A stretch of 60,116 nucleotides of DNA from Lachnospiraceae bacterium (GCA_021202335.1 JAJQDE010000021.1:1-60116); one strand, 5' to 3'. Numbered from the stretch's first letter, positions 1 to 9,935 are shown. The notes: generated by a model not told the origin, from the letters alone. Numbers and translations: made by a program.

Positions 1-233
1 AGGTCGATTATATGACGCTGCTGCAGAGAGAAAGGGAAATTAGAAAAGAAGGCCGTGAGGAAGGACGTGAAGAAGGCCGCAAGGAAGGTATGGCGCACGG
101 TGAAGCCAAGATGATTATAAGGCTTTATAACAACGGCTACTCGCTGGAGCAGATAGCGGCGGTGGCGGAGAAAAGTGTGGATGAGATACGTGAGATTGTG
201 GAAAATGGCGGGTTTCCCGACAGCGGAGAGTAA
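1..233 (+). CDS. Rpn/PD-(D/E)XK nuclease family transposase-like protein, C-terminal end only (runs off the left edge)
   Basis: Only the last ~77 codons lie in the window; the frame is open from base 3. The peptide has the charged stretch of EGR/EGRKEG repeats and a small helical end (NNGYSLEQIAAVAEKS) typical of the C-terminal tail of Rpn-family (PDDEXK_2) proteins. About 175 nt are identical to the end of the complete gene at 12076-12936 and only the last ~55 nt diverge, so this is the tail of a recently duplicated or gene-converted paralogue. The catalytic domain is outside the window. Confidence 0.75.
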   Translation, partial: VDYMTLLQREREIRKEGREEGREEGRKEGMAHGEAKMIIRLYNNGYSLEQIAAVAEKSVDEIREIVENGGFPDSGE

Positions 234-250
234 ATGTCCTTTGCGTATGG

Positions 251-291
251 AAACCGGGATGCTGCATTGTTAATGCGGCATCCCGGTTTTT
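251..291 (+). terminator. Rho-independent terminator after the Rpn-like gene
   Basis: Arms AAACCGGGATGC and GCATCCCGGTTT surround a ~15-nt loop and are followed by a T run. It lies 18 nt after the stop codon at 233. Confidence 0.85.
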
Positions 292-329
292 GTCATATAG
301 TAAAGCTCGCGATAAAACGCTCCGCCCGG

Positions 330-390
330 GTAGAACTGCGAAACTTGCCTATGCGCAAAGAACAACGCAATAATTATGATGAAATATGTC
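330..390 (+). repeat. Partial copy of the dispersed hairpin repeat
   Basis: Contains GCGAAACTTGC, then TATGCGCAAAGAACAACGCA and an AT-rich tail. This matches the second half of the repeat at 11958-12005 and related sites near 1846, 42609 and 59805. The rest of the gene-free stretch 292-482 holds only a short CGCGC/GCGCG hairpin near 400-412. Confidence 0.6.
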
Positions 391-482
391 GCAAGTCACC
401 GCGCTCGGCGCGAGAATGAGCCGTTAAAGATATGAGCTTTATAAATATTCCACAAAAATGTAAAAAGCCGGGAGAAGTTCTC

Positions 483-1007
483 TCAAACGGATTCCTTTCC
501 CCCATGCTCTCTCTTAGTTAAATGCTCCATCGCCGACTCATACAGCACATCGCTTATACGAATATCCAACATTTTAAGCCTATCAATGCAACCCGCCACT
601 TCATCCCGATTAAGCAATCCTTCGTCATACGCCTGAAGCAAAATGCCGATCGTTCCGATTTTTCTTATCTGCAGCTGACTTGCTATCGTTCTGCCCTTGC
701 GTTCATCAATAGCCAAAAAATCGGCTTCTTGCTCATCATAAAGCACAATCGCCTCACTTTCACCTGCATCTAACCCCGTGACATCTCTTAATATCTTTAC
801 AGACTCCTTGTTTTGTATATCCTTAAGCAGCAAAAAACTGCACTCTCTGATTTGCACGGCTTCAGCTTCAAATTTAGCGTTAATAGTCAGCTCCTCATAC
901 ACAGCCCTCGGAAGCATCACGCGTCCAAAGAGCTTTTGCAGCAAGTCCAATTTTCCTATTTTTACAAGTGAAATAATCGGCGTAGTATCAGATACCACCA
1001 GCATCAT
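483..1007 (-). CDS. DUF3368-type PIN-domain toxin
   Basis: The 174-residue protein begins VVSDTTPIISLVKIG, the Asp-containing first strand of a PIN nuclease of the DUF3368 group. It has a mid-protein acidic motif (LDAGESEAIVLY) and a further Asp in LAIDERKGR, the expected acidic cluster of a metal-dependent RNase. It overlaps the upstream UPF0175 gene by 4 nt, the usual toxin-antitoxin arrangement. By family it is a probable VapC-like RNase toxin; its target cannot be read from the sequence. Confidence 0.8.
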   Translation of the reverse strand: MMLVVSDTTPIISLVKIGKLDLLQKLFGRVMLPRAVYEELTINAKFEAEAVQIRECSFLLLKDIQNKESVKILRDVTGLDAGESEAIVLYDEQEADFLAIDERKGRTIASQLQIRKIGTIGILLQAYDEGLLNRDEVAGCIDRLKMLDIRISDVLYESAMEHLTKREHGGKESV

Positions 1008-1282
1008 TCAATCCCCCTGTACGTCTTCATCAATTCCAGTTCTTCTTCCAATTCTTCCGAGGTTTCGTCAAAATAAGCAAAGCCTAGCTTTCCATATAAC
1101 TGTATCAGCTCAATTTTAGACATTCCAAGCAGCTCTGCGGCTTTGCCGTATGAAATAATCTCTTTCTTTATATATGGGTAAACCAGCATGGCATTTCGTA
1201 TCTGTAAGTCGTCATTATCGTATAAAACTGTATATTTTTCTATACTCTCCGGAATTTTTATTTCCACTGTTTTCATTACCAT
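1004..1282 (-). CDS. UPF0175 family antitoxin
   Basis: A protein of ~92 residues starting MVMKTVEIKIPESI. It contains the region SYGKAAELLGMSKIELIQLYGKL, a helix-turn-helix-like segment typical of UPF0175 proteins, and an acidic C-terminus. An AAAGGAG Shine-Dalgarno 8 nt upstream favours the start at 1282 over an in-frame ATG 21 nt further up. It precedes and overlaps the DUF3368 toxin by 4 nt, so the pair is read as one operon. UPF0175 proteins are the known partners of DUF3368 toxins. Autoregulation is likely but inferred. Confidence 0.75.
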   Translation of the reverse strand: MVMKTVEIKIPESIEKYTVLYDNDDLQIRNAMLVYPYIKKEIISYGKAAELLGMSKIELIQLYGKLGFAYFDETSEELEEELELMKTYRGIE

Positions 1283-1408
1283 AACATCAACTCCTTTTTT
1301 CATAGTATATCACATACTCGAAAGCACGCGCTTTCGCGCTCTTTATATTTTATACTCCGCCGTGCATCATTCTATTCACGGGCTTACGCCCTATATCTGA
1401 CGTCATAG

Positions 1409-1651
1409 TCAAATTCGGCTGCAAGCAGCCAATTTGCCTCTGCCGCCATCTGCACGGCTCATTGCTTTCGTGGACATTATATCACATTTCCAGATCCACA
1501 ACAACCACAATTCCCCGCTCTTTGCCGTCTTGTCCGCGTACTCAAAAACAGGGCAAAAATCCGTCGCGCCAAAGCCATCAAGCGTTCCCTCTCTCATAAT
1601 CAGCGCTTCCAACGCTCTGACGTATACTGCATTTTTGTAAATATTCCACAA
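1409..1651 (-). CDS. Unrecognised 80-residue reading frame, possibly a gene remnant
   Basis: It lies in the 560-nt stretch between the toxin-antitoxin pair and the pectinase gene. The middle (GTLDGFGATDFCPVFEYADK) has a protein-like composition, but no Shine-Dalgarno, no partner and no recognised family are apparent, and the C-terminus looks random. The rest of 1304-1714 holds only small hairpins. It may be a decayed fragment or chance. Confidence 0.2.
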   Translation of the reverse strand: MWNIYKNAVYVRALEALIMREGTLDGFGATDFCPVFEYADKTAKSGELWLLWIWKCDIMSTKAMSRADGGRGKLAACSRI

Positions 1652-1714
1652 AAAAACACGAAAATATTTCGTGACGGATAAAGCATATTTGTGAACAAAA
1701 TGTGAAATTTAAAG

Positions 1715-1743
1715 TTGAAATGTAAAAAAATATCTGTTATCAT
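1715..1743 (+). promoter_or_regulatory. Candidate sigma-A promoter of the pectinase gene
   Basis: TTGAAA at 1715-1720 and TATCAT at 1738-1743 are separated by 17 bp. A leader of ~170 nt follows before the start at 1917; no known riboswitch was recognised in it. Confidence 0.45.
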
Positions 1744-1845
1744 TTAAGAAAATGGATTTTTTTAGTCACAATATCCAAAAAGACCGATGATGCGCCGGGA
1801 AGGAGAGGGATTGATAAAGGCAGGCAGCCGGGGTATTTGGAGAAA

Positions 1846-1912
1846 ACGTAACAGCTCTTTATTTGTTGCGTAAACATTGCTTTATGCGAAAAGAGCATCG
1901 CAGGAATGGAGG
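1846..1912 (+). repeat. Dispersed hairpin repeat plus Shine-Dalgarno unit in the pectinase leader
   Basis: A hairpin (ACGTAACA with TGTTGCGT) is followed by AACATTGCTTTATGCG, AAAGAGCATCGCAGG and AATGGAGG. This resembles the repeats at 11933-12005 and 42609-42700. Its end supplies the GGAGG that precedes the ATG at 1917. Confidence 0.5.
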
Positions 1913-1916
1913 AAAA

Positions 1917-4900
1917 ATGGGTAATTTAAAAAAGAAATTCGGAAGGCGGTTCTTGGCGTATCTTCTTTCGGGCGCCATGGTCATGTCGAGTATGACAGCC
2001 TTCGCAAGTGAAACCTCTTCGACTACCGGGGGGGGGTATTACGAGGAGACAACGGAAGAGGAAGCTGCTGAAACCCCGGACGCTTCGGAAGAGGAAACGG
2101 AGGACGATGCCGAAACGGCAAACAAGAGCAGCCTGTTCGCGGACGCGTTCGCGGATAATGACTCAATAGATTACAGCAGCAGTACGACCACAATCGATGT
2201 TTGGGATTTTGGCGGTGTGGAAGAATCCGACACAAACACGTACACCAATAATATCACAGGAAGCGATTGGGACGACTGTGATGATGTTGGCTCGGATGGT
2301 AAGTTTGTTGCGGGAACGACGACCTTTGATGATTTATCGATTACGCATAACGCTAATGACAGGTTGTACAGCGCGTACAGCACCAAAACCTATGCTTCTG
2401 CTGCCAATTTTTCAGCATGGGCTACCTATGCGTATGACGACGGCTATACGGCGGCGGGCGCCTATTACTGCAATGGTACAGGCACAAGCAGCACAAGATA
2501 TTTGACGCTTTCCAATGTTTCTGAAAGCGACAGAGTGGATGTCTATATGGGAACGAGCAACTCTACGGAAACGCCTGTTTATTTCACGGACGGAACGCAG
2601 GAGGACACGGTGACCTTAGGCACAAGCAACGAGAAGCTCTCCTTTATCGCTGAGGAGTCAGGCACTTATACGATATACACAAACGGCGGCGGCAAACCAA
2701 TTTACAACCGCGTGGTGCGTGTGCCGGCAGTTGACGTCAGCGGAACGATTACGCTGTGCGACGGTCTAAGCTCGCTTGGCGACGCGACTCTTAAATTCGT
2801 CAATCAGACAACAAAGACTGAAACGGAAGCAGAGCTTGACGGCACAAGCTTTACAGTACAGCTTGCGGCAGGCTATGACTACAACGCAGTCCTCAGCGGA
2901 TTGACAGGTTATGGATTTACAAGCGCCACTAAGGTGGTAACGACCACGGATTCCGAGGCGGTAAACGGCAAGGATGCGATTACGCTTGCCGTGGAGGTTA
3001 AGGAAACCTATACGTATTCCGGTAAGATTACGGGATTTGCGGACGATTATGATACTTCAAAGCTGGCTGTTACGATGGTGGCTGACGAGGAATCGCTCTG
3101 CGAAGACGTGGAGCTTACCATCGCGGACGATTTAAGCTTTACGGCGACACTTGAGCCGGATGTGGAATATACAATCACGCTTGAGGGTGTGAATGATTAT
3201 GAAGTAAAGAGTGAGCAAACGGTAAATCAGAGCGCGGAATATACGGCTGACATCGAGGTGGGCTTAAAGGATATGTATGAGGTCAGCGGCGGATTTATCG
3301 ACCTTGACGGAAACGCCGTAACGGGAGTGAGCGCCCTTGTGTTTACGAATGTCGATGATGAGTATACATACACGGCGACAGTTACGGACGGCGCGTCATA
3401 CAGCGTTTCGCTGCGCGACGGCTCATACAGCGCGGCTGTCACGATTGACAATTATACGACAAGTACGCACGTTGTAGTTGACGGGGCGGCAGTAGAGAAG
3501 GACTTACTGCTTGTTTCGACGCTTGCGGACGAGTCGCTTACTTTGGTATCTGACCTTTATGTGGGATATTCGGACAAGGACAACAATTATGAAACGGTAA
3601 GCGCGGCTGTAAAGGCTGCAAAGCTTATGAACCCTTCAAGCGAGAGCGAGCGTATTACCATTCATATAGCGCCCGGCACATACAGGGAACAGATTACGGT
3701 TGACGTGCCTTATATTACCTTTACAAATGACAGCTCGTCAGGTGAGGTGCTGCTTACATGGTACTATGGCATCGGTTATCAGTATTACAGTGTAGGCGAC
3801 GACGGCTATTACGATGCTGAAAAGGCATATGACCAATATGAAAAAATTACGGTCAGCCAAAGATGGGGCAGCGCCGTGAGGGTTAAGGGCGATTATTTCA
3901 AGGCTGAAAATATTACCTTTGAGAACTCTTTTAACCGTTATGTTACGGATGAAGAGCTTGAAGATGGCGTAGAGGCTGACGGAAGCGGAAATACAAGCGT
4001 TGAAAGAAAATACAGTACGGACGTGCAGAGCAAGACGGCGACGGAGCGCGCGGCGGCAATAGCTCTTGACGGCAGCTACGCGGAGTTTTATAAGTGCTCC
4101 TTCTATGGCAGCCAGGACACGCTCTATACGGGCACGGGCCACTCGTATTTTAAGGATTGCCTTATTGAGGGCAACACGGATTATATCTTCGGCGACGGAG
4201 ACGTTGTATTTGATAACTGCGAATTGAGCTTTGCAGGGTACAGCTCAGGAAGCGTGGGCGGTTATATTACGGCGGCTAAAGCGACAGCTTCAGTATACGG
4301 TTATCTTTTCCGAAGCTGCACGGTAACGGCAAACGACGCGCTTACCGTAACGGCAGGGTATTTCGGCAGACCGTGGGAGCAGAACGCGAGAGTGACCTTT
4401 GCAGGCACAAGGCTGGAAACGGCGGATATTATTACGGCGGCGGGCTGGACGGATATGTCCGGAGCCACGGCTGAAGCGGCGGAAAATTTTGTTGAATATA
4501 ATTCGATCGCGCTTGACGGAGAGGAAATCACGATGAGTGATTTAAGGACGAGCAAGGTTGTGACGGAAAATCCGGTAAGCGATGTGACGGTATATTTTGG
4601 CGATTGGACGCCGACCTATTATACGGAGGACAGCAGCGACACGGTTTCGTTTACGACAGAACCGTCCATAAGCGATAACGGCGATTTGAACGCGCCTTAT
4701 CCGGGACATACATTTACGGCAGTTTATGAAGTGGACAGCGACAATGACGCTTCAATCATTAAATGGTACCGTGTGGATAGTGAAGGCGTTGAAACGCTTG
4801 TCAAGGCTTCAACGGCGACGGCAGGAAAAACCTATACCGTGCAGACGGCTGATATAGGCTATTACATAAAGCTGGAGATAACGCCGGCGACTACGAGCGG

Positions 4901-7900
4901 GCTTGAGGGAACGGCTGCAAGCTGCATTACGGAAAGCGTGATTTTGGACGGCTATGAGGTTCCCGGCTCAGGAACGAGCGCGGCTCTTGGAGATGGCGTG
5001 AATATTTTCCTTGCCGGCGATTCGACGGTAAAGGACTATTCCGCAAGCGGAATGTACATGAGCGGAACGGCTTCGGACTTAGGCTCATGGGGCGAGTTCC
5101 TTCAGGACTTTTTCAACGATGATGTGGTAACGGTCGTAAATTACGCAAATGGCGGCAGAAGCTCAAGAAGCTTCATCAATGAAGGAAAGCTTGATACGAT
5201 AGCGGAAACAATCGGAGAGGGTGATTATCTCTTTATTCAGTTTGGTCATAACGATTGCTCAAATGCTTCCGGTTATCTTACGGAGCGGTATGTGCCGCTT
5301 GGAGAGCCTGACGACGACGGGACTTATCCGACAACTGCGGGAACAAAGACCGAAACTCCGGAGAGCCTGCAGTCGTCTTATGGTGATACCTATTATTCTT
5401 ATGATTGCGGCGGCACGTTTAAATGGTATCTGCTGCAATATATTGAGGCTGCAAAGGAAGCGGGGGCGACGCCCGTGCTGGTGACGCCGGTATCAAGGAT
5501 GTACTATGATTCGGACGGAACAATCAAGGCGCACCATGACGCTACCGATGATACGACTGACACGCAGACGACTGAAAATAATGCGTATGTGACCGCAGTG
5601 CAGCAGCTTGCCGAAGAGCAGGATGTTCTGCTGATTGACGGCTTTGAGCTTACAAAGGCGATGTTTGAAACGGCTTATGCGGCGGATGAGAGCGCGTCAA
5701 GCGGTACAAGCGAGTATGGCACTCAGCTTATGGCAAGCGGCGACAAGACACATAGCAATAAGCTGGGCGGATTTATAACGGCTGCATATTTTGCTCAGGA
5801 AATATATGAAACGAGTGGGCTTTCTGACCTTGCGACGGCGATAGAGGCGCCTGCGGGAGTCCTGGCGGAAACAACAGACGGGGGTACGGTATTTACCGTT
5901 TCAAATAAGAATGTCCTTACGGCATACAGTATTACGGACGACTATGCGTCAAAAGCTGATTATTGGATGACAGTCGGTCAGGGACTGATTGATACAATTG
6001 CCGATGAAACAGCAGCGGATGAAGGCGGAAATGACGATGATAATACAGCCGGCTCTGACGATACGGACGACGAAGAAGAGGAGGAAACAGAGGACACAAA
6101 GATTACCGCAGGCAGCTCGACATCAGTATCAATGGACGACACAAGCATTGCGGTAAACGCGGCAAACCTTGTATACACCGGCAAGGTGCAGTATATGGTA
6201 ACTGTAACGTATACATATACGGTTACGGCGTCAGACGGAAAGACAACATCCTACAAGCAGCAGCTTACGGAGGGCGAGCATTATACGGTCGCTCCTGTTG
6301 GCACAAGCGACTGCATGAGTGCGACAACTCAGAAACTTAAGATTACGGGAACCGGAACGGAAACGGATTTGATTACGCTTAACGGTTCAACGACTGTGGA
6401 ATATACGATATATTCTAAGGAAGAGGCAAAGACGAACAGCTCGTATAATATCGCGAAGCTTAGCCTTGGGCTTAGCCAAAAGAGCTTTTCATACACTGGA
6501 GATTATATCCTGCCTGAGGTAACGGGGCTTAACGGTCTGACTGAAGGCACGGATTATGTAGCAACCTACAGCAACAACGTAAATGTGGGAAGCGGGACGG
6601 TGACTGTCCTCGGAATGGGAAGCTATTACGGCTCAAAGACATTGAAATTCAGCATAAAGAAAACAAGCCTGGCAAAGTCGATTGGTACGCTTACTCTTAA
6701 AGCGTCAAACGCTTCATTTAGCGTAAATGATAAAGGCAATGGCTATGTCGCGACGACGACGGACGGCAAAGACTTTACCTATAAGGGAAGCGCTGTTAAA
6801 TTCAGCAGCTTTGCGATTATGCTTGGCGGCGTAACGTTAAGCTCTCGTGAGGATTATACCGTGACCTATAAGAATAACGAAAAGGCAGGTACGGCGACCG
6901 CGACAATCAAGGGCGCAAACAACCTTTCAGGCTCCATCAAGGTGACATACACAATCGGCGCGGCTGATTTGGCATCGGCGCTTACGGCGGCAACTTTGGA
7001 TAATCCGCTTGCGGCTGAGTATTCTTCAAAGGGCGCAAGGCTTACGACCATTAATATTGACGGCGCGGTATTAAAGGAAAAGACAGACTATACCGTAAAA
7101 TATCCGACGGAGGCAAAGACGGCGGCTGTCGGTGATACAATACCGGTGACAATAAGCGGAAAGGGCGCGTACAAGGCTGTTAAAAACCAAAGCGCGTATA
7201 TTAAGGTCGGCGAAGGCTCATACCACCTGAAGAAGGCGGGCGTTGTGGTAGATTCCTCTAAGGTAATCTCTACCGATACGGCGAACCTTATCAAGAAGGC
7301 AAAGATTGTGGACGCGGCAGGAGCAGCGGCTTCGGCGGACACGGTTACGGTTACTGCCGAACCAAACAAGCTTACCGTAACACCGGCGGATGGAAACACC
7401 AATTACGTCACAACTACGCTTACGGATTTCCGCTACGCGGTAAAATTCAAGGGTAAGCAGAACTCAAAGGCGATAAAATCGTATGTCTATGACGGCGTAA
7501 ATTCGGTGACGCTGACAAAGGCGGAAATTGCGGAGCAGCTTAGACTGACGACGAATGAGGACGGCAGTATAGCGACATCTGACGACTTTACGATAACCTC
7601 ATACAAGAATAATAATAAGGTCGGCACGGCGACTGCGACAATCACATTCAAGAGCACAAGCAATTACTACGGAACCGCGAATGTGAAATTCAAGATAGTA
7701 AAGAGTACGGCTGCGCTTGGGGAAAATGAGGAGGATGAAGAGGAGTCTGAAAGCGGAAGTACGGACGAAAGCGGAAGTACGGACGAAGGCGGAAGCACGG
7801 ACGAAAGCGGAAGCACGGACGAAGGCGGAAGCACGGACGAAAGCGGAAGCACAACGGAAGCGCATACGGTATACCTTGTAGGCGATTCGACAGTATGCTC

Positions 7901-9047
7901 ATTCAGCGATTCCTACTACTATCCCCGCTACGGCTACGGCACGCAGCTTGCGAATTATTTGGATTCGGACGCATATACGGTGAGCAACCTTGCATTGTCG
8001 GGCAGAAGCTCAAAGAGCTTTATATCGGAGGGAAATTATACCACTCTGACAAGCAGCATTTCAGAGGGCGATGTGCTTATCATCGGCTTCGGGCATAACG
8101 ATGAAAAAGCAGATGATGAAAGATACACCAATCCGAATAATGATTATACTACGGAAGGCTCCTTTGCGTATTATCTGTATAAATACTACGTAAAGGTTGC
8201 GCTTGACGCGGGAGCGACGCCGATTCTCTGCACGCCGATTGTAAGAAGAAACGGCAGCTCGGACACGCTTACCGATGCAAACTGCCATATAACGTCAGAC
8301 AGCGGCGATTACGCGGGCGGCGACTATCCGCAGGCAATAAGGGATTTGGGTTCGGCGGTGAATGTCCCGGTGGTTGACCTGACTGCCCTTACAAAGGAGC
8401 TGTACGAAAGTATTGGATGTGCGGAAACGCTGTATCTGCACGCATGGACGAGCAGCAAGGAAACCTCGGTAGACAATACGCATTTGAACATATACGGCGC
8501 AAAGAAAGTTGCTTATATGCTCGCGACACAGATAAGCAAGCTTAGCGCAAGCGATTATACAACCTCAAATGTGGATTTGTCCATCGCGGACAGCACTAAC
8601 CTGGACACCGAGCCTGCAAAGGATAATGATTTAGTGTCTAACCCTGATTACACCGAGCCTGATTATACAGCTCCGACGGCAACCAGTACTATTTGGTCGG
8701 ATTACGGCATATTCCACGGCACGGTGTTCGGCTCAAACTCAAGCAAGTCAAATGCCACGCTGGGAACAGACGCCAGTGGAAACATGGAAATTGCGGTTAC
8801 AAGTAACAAGGGAAAAATCGCAAGCGCAAATGACAGTATAGCGATGTATTTCTATCGAATACCCGCGACAAGCACATTTACGCTTACGGCTACGGCAACC
8901 ATTAACAGCATAGATGTGAGCAGCACCGGCACACAGGTGGCGTTTGGTCTGATGGCGCGCGATGATATGTATATTGACGATACTTCCACGACCGTTGCTT
9001 CGGATTACGTGGCGGCAGCGACCTTTGGCTCAAGCGCGACTAACTGA
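1917..9047 (+). CDS. Giant secreted pectin-degrading enzyme: pectinesterase plus two rhamnogalacturonan acetylesterase domains
   Basis: The start at 1917 is set by GGAGG 4 nt upstream and begins a clear signal peptide (MGNLKKKFGRRFLAYLL... AFA). Regions in order: a beta-rich N-terminal module; Ig-like repeats; a CE8 pectin methylesterase (residues ~540-860) with GSQD (D734), GNTD (D755) and GRPW (R818), the expected active-site Asp pair and Arg; an Ig-like module; a CE12 SGNH esterase with GDS (S1036), GHND and DKTHSNKLG; several Ig-like repeats; a Ser/Gly/Asp/Glu linker; a second CE12 domain with GDS (S1991), GHND and DNTHLN; then a beta-sandwich cut by TGA at 9045-9047. It would remove methyl and acetyl esters from pectin outside the cell. 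The frame continues in register to 9866. Confidence 0.85.
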   Translation: MGNLKKKFGRRFLAYLLSGAMVMSSMTAFASETSSTTGGGYYEETTEEEAAETPDASEEETEDDAETANKSSLFADAFADNDSIDYSSSTTTIDVWDFGGVEESDTNTYTNNITGSDWDDCDDVGSDGKFVAGTTTFDDLSITHNANDRLYSAYSTKTYASAANFSAWATYAYDDGYTAAGAYYCNGTGTSSTRYLTLSNVSESDRVDVYMGTSNSTETPVYFTDGTQEDTVTLGTSNEKLSFIAEESGTYTIYTNGGGKPIYNRVVRVPAVDVSGTITLCDGLSSLGDATLKFVNQTTKTETEAELDGTSFTVQLAAGYDYNAVLSGLTGYGFTSATKVVTTTDSEAVNGKDAITLAVEVKETYTYSGKITGFADDYDTSKLAVTMVADEESLCEDVELTIADDLSFTATLEPDVEYTITLEGVNDYEVKSEQTVNQSAEYTADIEVGLKDMYEVSGGFIDLDGNAVTGVSALVFTNVDDEYTYTATVTDGASYSVSLRDGSYSAAVTIDNYTTSTHVVVDGAAVEKDLLLVSTLADESLTLVSDLYVGYSDKDNNYETVSAAVKAAKLMNPSSESERITIHIAPGTYREQITVDVPYITFTNDSSSGEVLLTWYYGIGYQYYSVGDDGYYDAEKAYDQYEKITVSQRWGSAVRVKGDYFKAENITFENSFNRYVTDEELEDGVEADGSGNTSVERKYSTDVQSKTATERAAAIALDGSYAEFYKCSFYGSQDTLYTGTGHSYFKDCLIEGNTDYIFGDGDVVFDNCELSFAGYSSGSVGGYITAAKATASVYGYLFRSCTVTANDALTVTAGYFGRPWEQNARVTFAGTRLETADIITAAGWTDMSGATAEAAENFVEYNSIALDGEEITMSDLRTSKVVTENPVSDVTVYFGDWTPTYYTEDSSDTVSFTTEPSISDNGDLNAPYPGHTFTAVYEVDSDNDASIIKWYRVDSEGVETLVKASTATAGKTYTVQTADIGYYIKLEITPATTSGLEGTAASCITESVILDGYEVPGSGTSAALGDGVNIFLAGDSTVKDYSASGMYMSGTASDLGSWGEFLQDFFNDDVVTVVNYANGGRSSRSFINEGKLDTIAETIGEGDYLFIQFGHNDCSNASGYLTERYVPLGEPDDDGTYPTTAGTKTETPESLQSSYGDTYYSYDCGGTFKWYLLQYIEAAKEAGATPVLVTPVSRMYYDSDGTIKAHHDATDDTTDTQTTENNAYVTAVQQLAEEQDVLLIDGFELTKAMFETAYAADESASSGTSEYGTQLMASGDKTHSNKLGGFITAAYFAQEIYETSGLSDLATAIEAPAGVLAETTDGGTVFTVSNKNVLTAYSITDDYASKADYWMTVGQGLIDTIADETAADEGGNDDDNTAGSDDTDDEEEEETEDTKITAGSSTSVSMDDTSIAVNAANLVYTGKVQYMVTVTYTYTVTASDGKTTSYKQQLTEGEHYTVAPVGTSDCMSATTQKLKITGTGTETDLITLNGSTTVEYTIYSKEEAKTNSSYNIAKLSLGLSQKSFSYTGDYILPEVTGLNGLTEGTDYVATYSNNVNVGSGTVTVLGMGSYYGSKTLKFSIKKTSLAKSIGTLTLKASNASFSVNDKGNGYVATTTDGKDFTYKGSAVKFSSFAIMLGGVTLSSREDYTVTYKNNEKAGTATATIKGANNLSGSIKVTYTIGAADLASALTAATLDNPLAAEYSSKGARLTTINIDGAVLKEKTDYTVKYPTEAKTAAVGDTIPVTISGKGAYKAVKNQSAYIKVGEGSYHLKKAGVVVDSSKVISTDTANLIKKAKIVDAAGAAASADTVTVTAEPNKLTVTPADGNTNYVTTTLTDFRYAVKFKGKQNSKAIKSYVYDGVNSVTLTKAEIAEQLRLTTNEDGSIATSDDFTITSYKNNNKVGTATATITFKSTSNYYGTANVKFKIVKSTAALGENEEDEEESESGSTDESGSTDEGGSTDESGSTDEGGSTDESGSTTEAHTVYLVGDSTVCSFSDSYYYPRYGYGTQLANYLDSDAYTVSNLALSGRSSKSFISEGNYTTLTSSISEGDVLIIGFGHNDEKADDERYTNPNNDYTTEGSFAYYLYKYYVKVALDAGATPILCTPIVRRNGSSDTLTDANCHITSDSGDYAGGDYPQAIRDLGSAVNVPVVDLTALTKELYESIGCAETLYLHAWTSSKETSVDNTHLNIYGAKKVAYMLATQISKLSASDYTTSNVDLSIADSTNLDTEPAKDNDLVSNPDYTEPDYTAPTATSTIWSDYGIFHGTVFGSNSSKSNATLGTDASGNMEIAVTSNKGKIASANDSIAMYFYRIPATSTFTLTATATINSIDVSSTGTQVAFGLMARDDMYIDDTSTTVASDYVAAATFGSSATN
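7747..7858 (+). repeat. 18-bp tandem repeat coding a GSTDE-type linker
   Basis: About six units of GAAAGCGGAAGTACGGAC and close variants encode alternating ESGSTD and EGGSTD. They separate the Ig-like repeats from the second CE12 domain. A low-complexity array like this can change copy number by slippage. Confidence 0.85.
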
Positions 9048-9866
9048 TTCCGCCGCCAAGACGGCACTCTGTCAAAGGGTTCATCAATTACAGACCCGCA
9101 AGCAGGCGAATCCTATGAGCTTAGCATCGTAAAAACGTCGGATGGGTATACCTGCACCTTTGGCGAAAACGACGCGCAGTCGGGAGGATATGATTACCAG
9201 CTGACCTCGATTGACACGGAATACCAGTATATCGGTATGTTTGCGGCAAGAAACATAGACGTTTCATTCAGCAACATTAAGCTTATCGTTGACGGGGAAG
9301 AGGTAGATACTACTGCCACTGACGACACCTATAGCAGCACCGAAGAAGATACCACTACCGACGCTACGGTAGAAGGCGACGGCGGAGCGGTTGAGATTTC
9401 AACAACAGACGGTCTTTTGACAGACACAAAATATGGTTACAGCGAAGTAGCGACCTTTGAGGTGCTCACGGCTATGCCGTTTCTGACGGAATCATCAGGC
9501 GGAACATCCTACGAATTTACTTTGGACGAGATAACCTATACGGGCGTCGTGCAGGGAAGCAGTAATCCGAGTGATTCGCACGCGGTACAGTCCGGTACAT
9601 CGGCGTTTGAGATAACGGCGGTCGCTGACAGCACGATAACCTTTATTACAAGAGAAAACGAAAAGAACCTCTACTTTGTGAACGCCTCTGATACCGCGGA
9701 CACATCTCAGGATATCGCAAGCAGTTCCAGAGGAAGTGATGGAACCGGAGCAAGCTATACCTTTAATATGACTGCGGGAAATACATATTATTTCTATGCG
9801 GGCAAATCTAATGTAATGGTAGCGGCAATCTCGATTGCAAAGGCTTCCGACACAACCACTGACTGA
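9048..9866 (+). CDS. C-terminal part of the pectin-degrading enzyme, separated by an in-frame TGA
   Basis: Reading in the same frame as the preceding gene, translation resumes directly after TGA 9045-9047 (FRRQDGTLSKGSSITDP) and stays open for 272 codons. The first ~75 codons complete the beta-sandwich begun upstream (YIGMFAARNIDVSFSNIKL). A Thr/Asp/Glu-rich linker follows, then a last beta-rich module (residues FEVLTAMPFLTESSGG onward). The first in-frame ATG is at 9237, without a convincing Shine-Dalgarno, so independent expression is unlikely. A point nonsense mutation or a sequence error explains this best. Confidence 0.7.
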   Translation, partial: FRRQDGTLSKGSSITDPQAGESYELSIVKTSDGYTCTFGENDAQSGGYDYQLTSIDTEYQYIGMFAARNIDVSFSNIKLIVDGEEVDTTATDDTYSSTEEDTTTDATVEGDGGAVEISTTDGLLTDTKYGYSEVATFEVLTAMPFLTESSGGTSYEFTLDEITYTGVVQGSSNPSDSHAVQSGTSAFEITAVADSTITFITRENEKNLYFVNASDTADTSQDIASSSRGSDGTGASYTFNMTAGNTYYFYAGKSNVMVAAISIAKASDTTTD

Positions 9867-9891
9867 CCCACTCCAATTAACTAAACAAACT

Positions 9892-9935
9892 AAAGTCCCC
9901 GGCTTTGCCGGGGACTTTTAATTTTCTTTCTTTTT
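9892..9935 (+). terminator. Strong Rho-independent terminator, probably bidirectional
   Basis: AAAGTCCCCGGC and GCCGGGGACTTT flank a TTT loop with T-rich sequence after and A-rich sequence before. It serves the pectinase gene and the converging ORF6N remnant. Confidence 0.9.

Noticed and set aside
1744-1916. Riboswitch (for example cyclic-di-GMP) in the pectinase leader
   Set aside because: G-rich stretches are present, but I could not match the conserved core of a known class.
9045-9047. TGA read as selenocysteine or as a reassigned codon
   Set aside because: TGA ends many normal genes here (rqcP, yabP, spoIIE), no selenocysteine signal was recognised after it, and one of the four interrupted genes has TAA instead.
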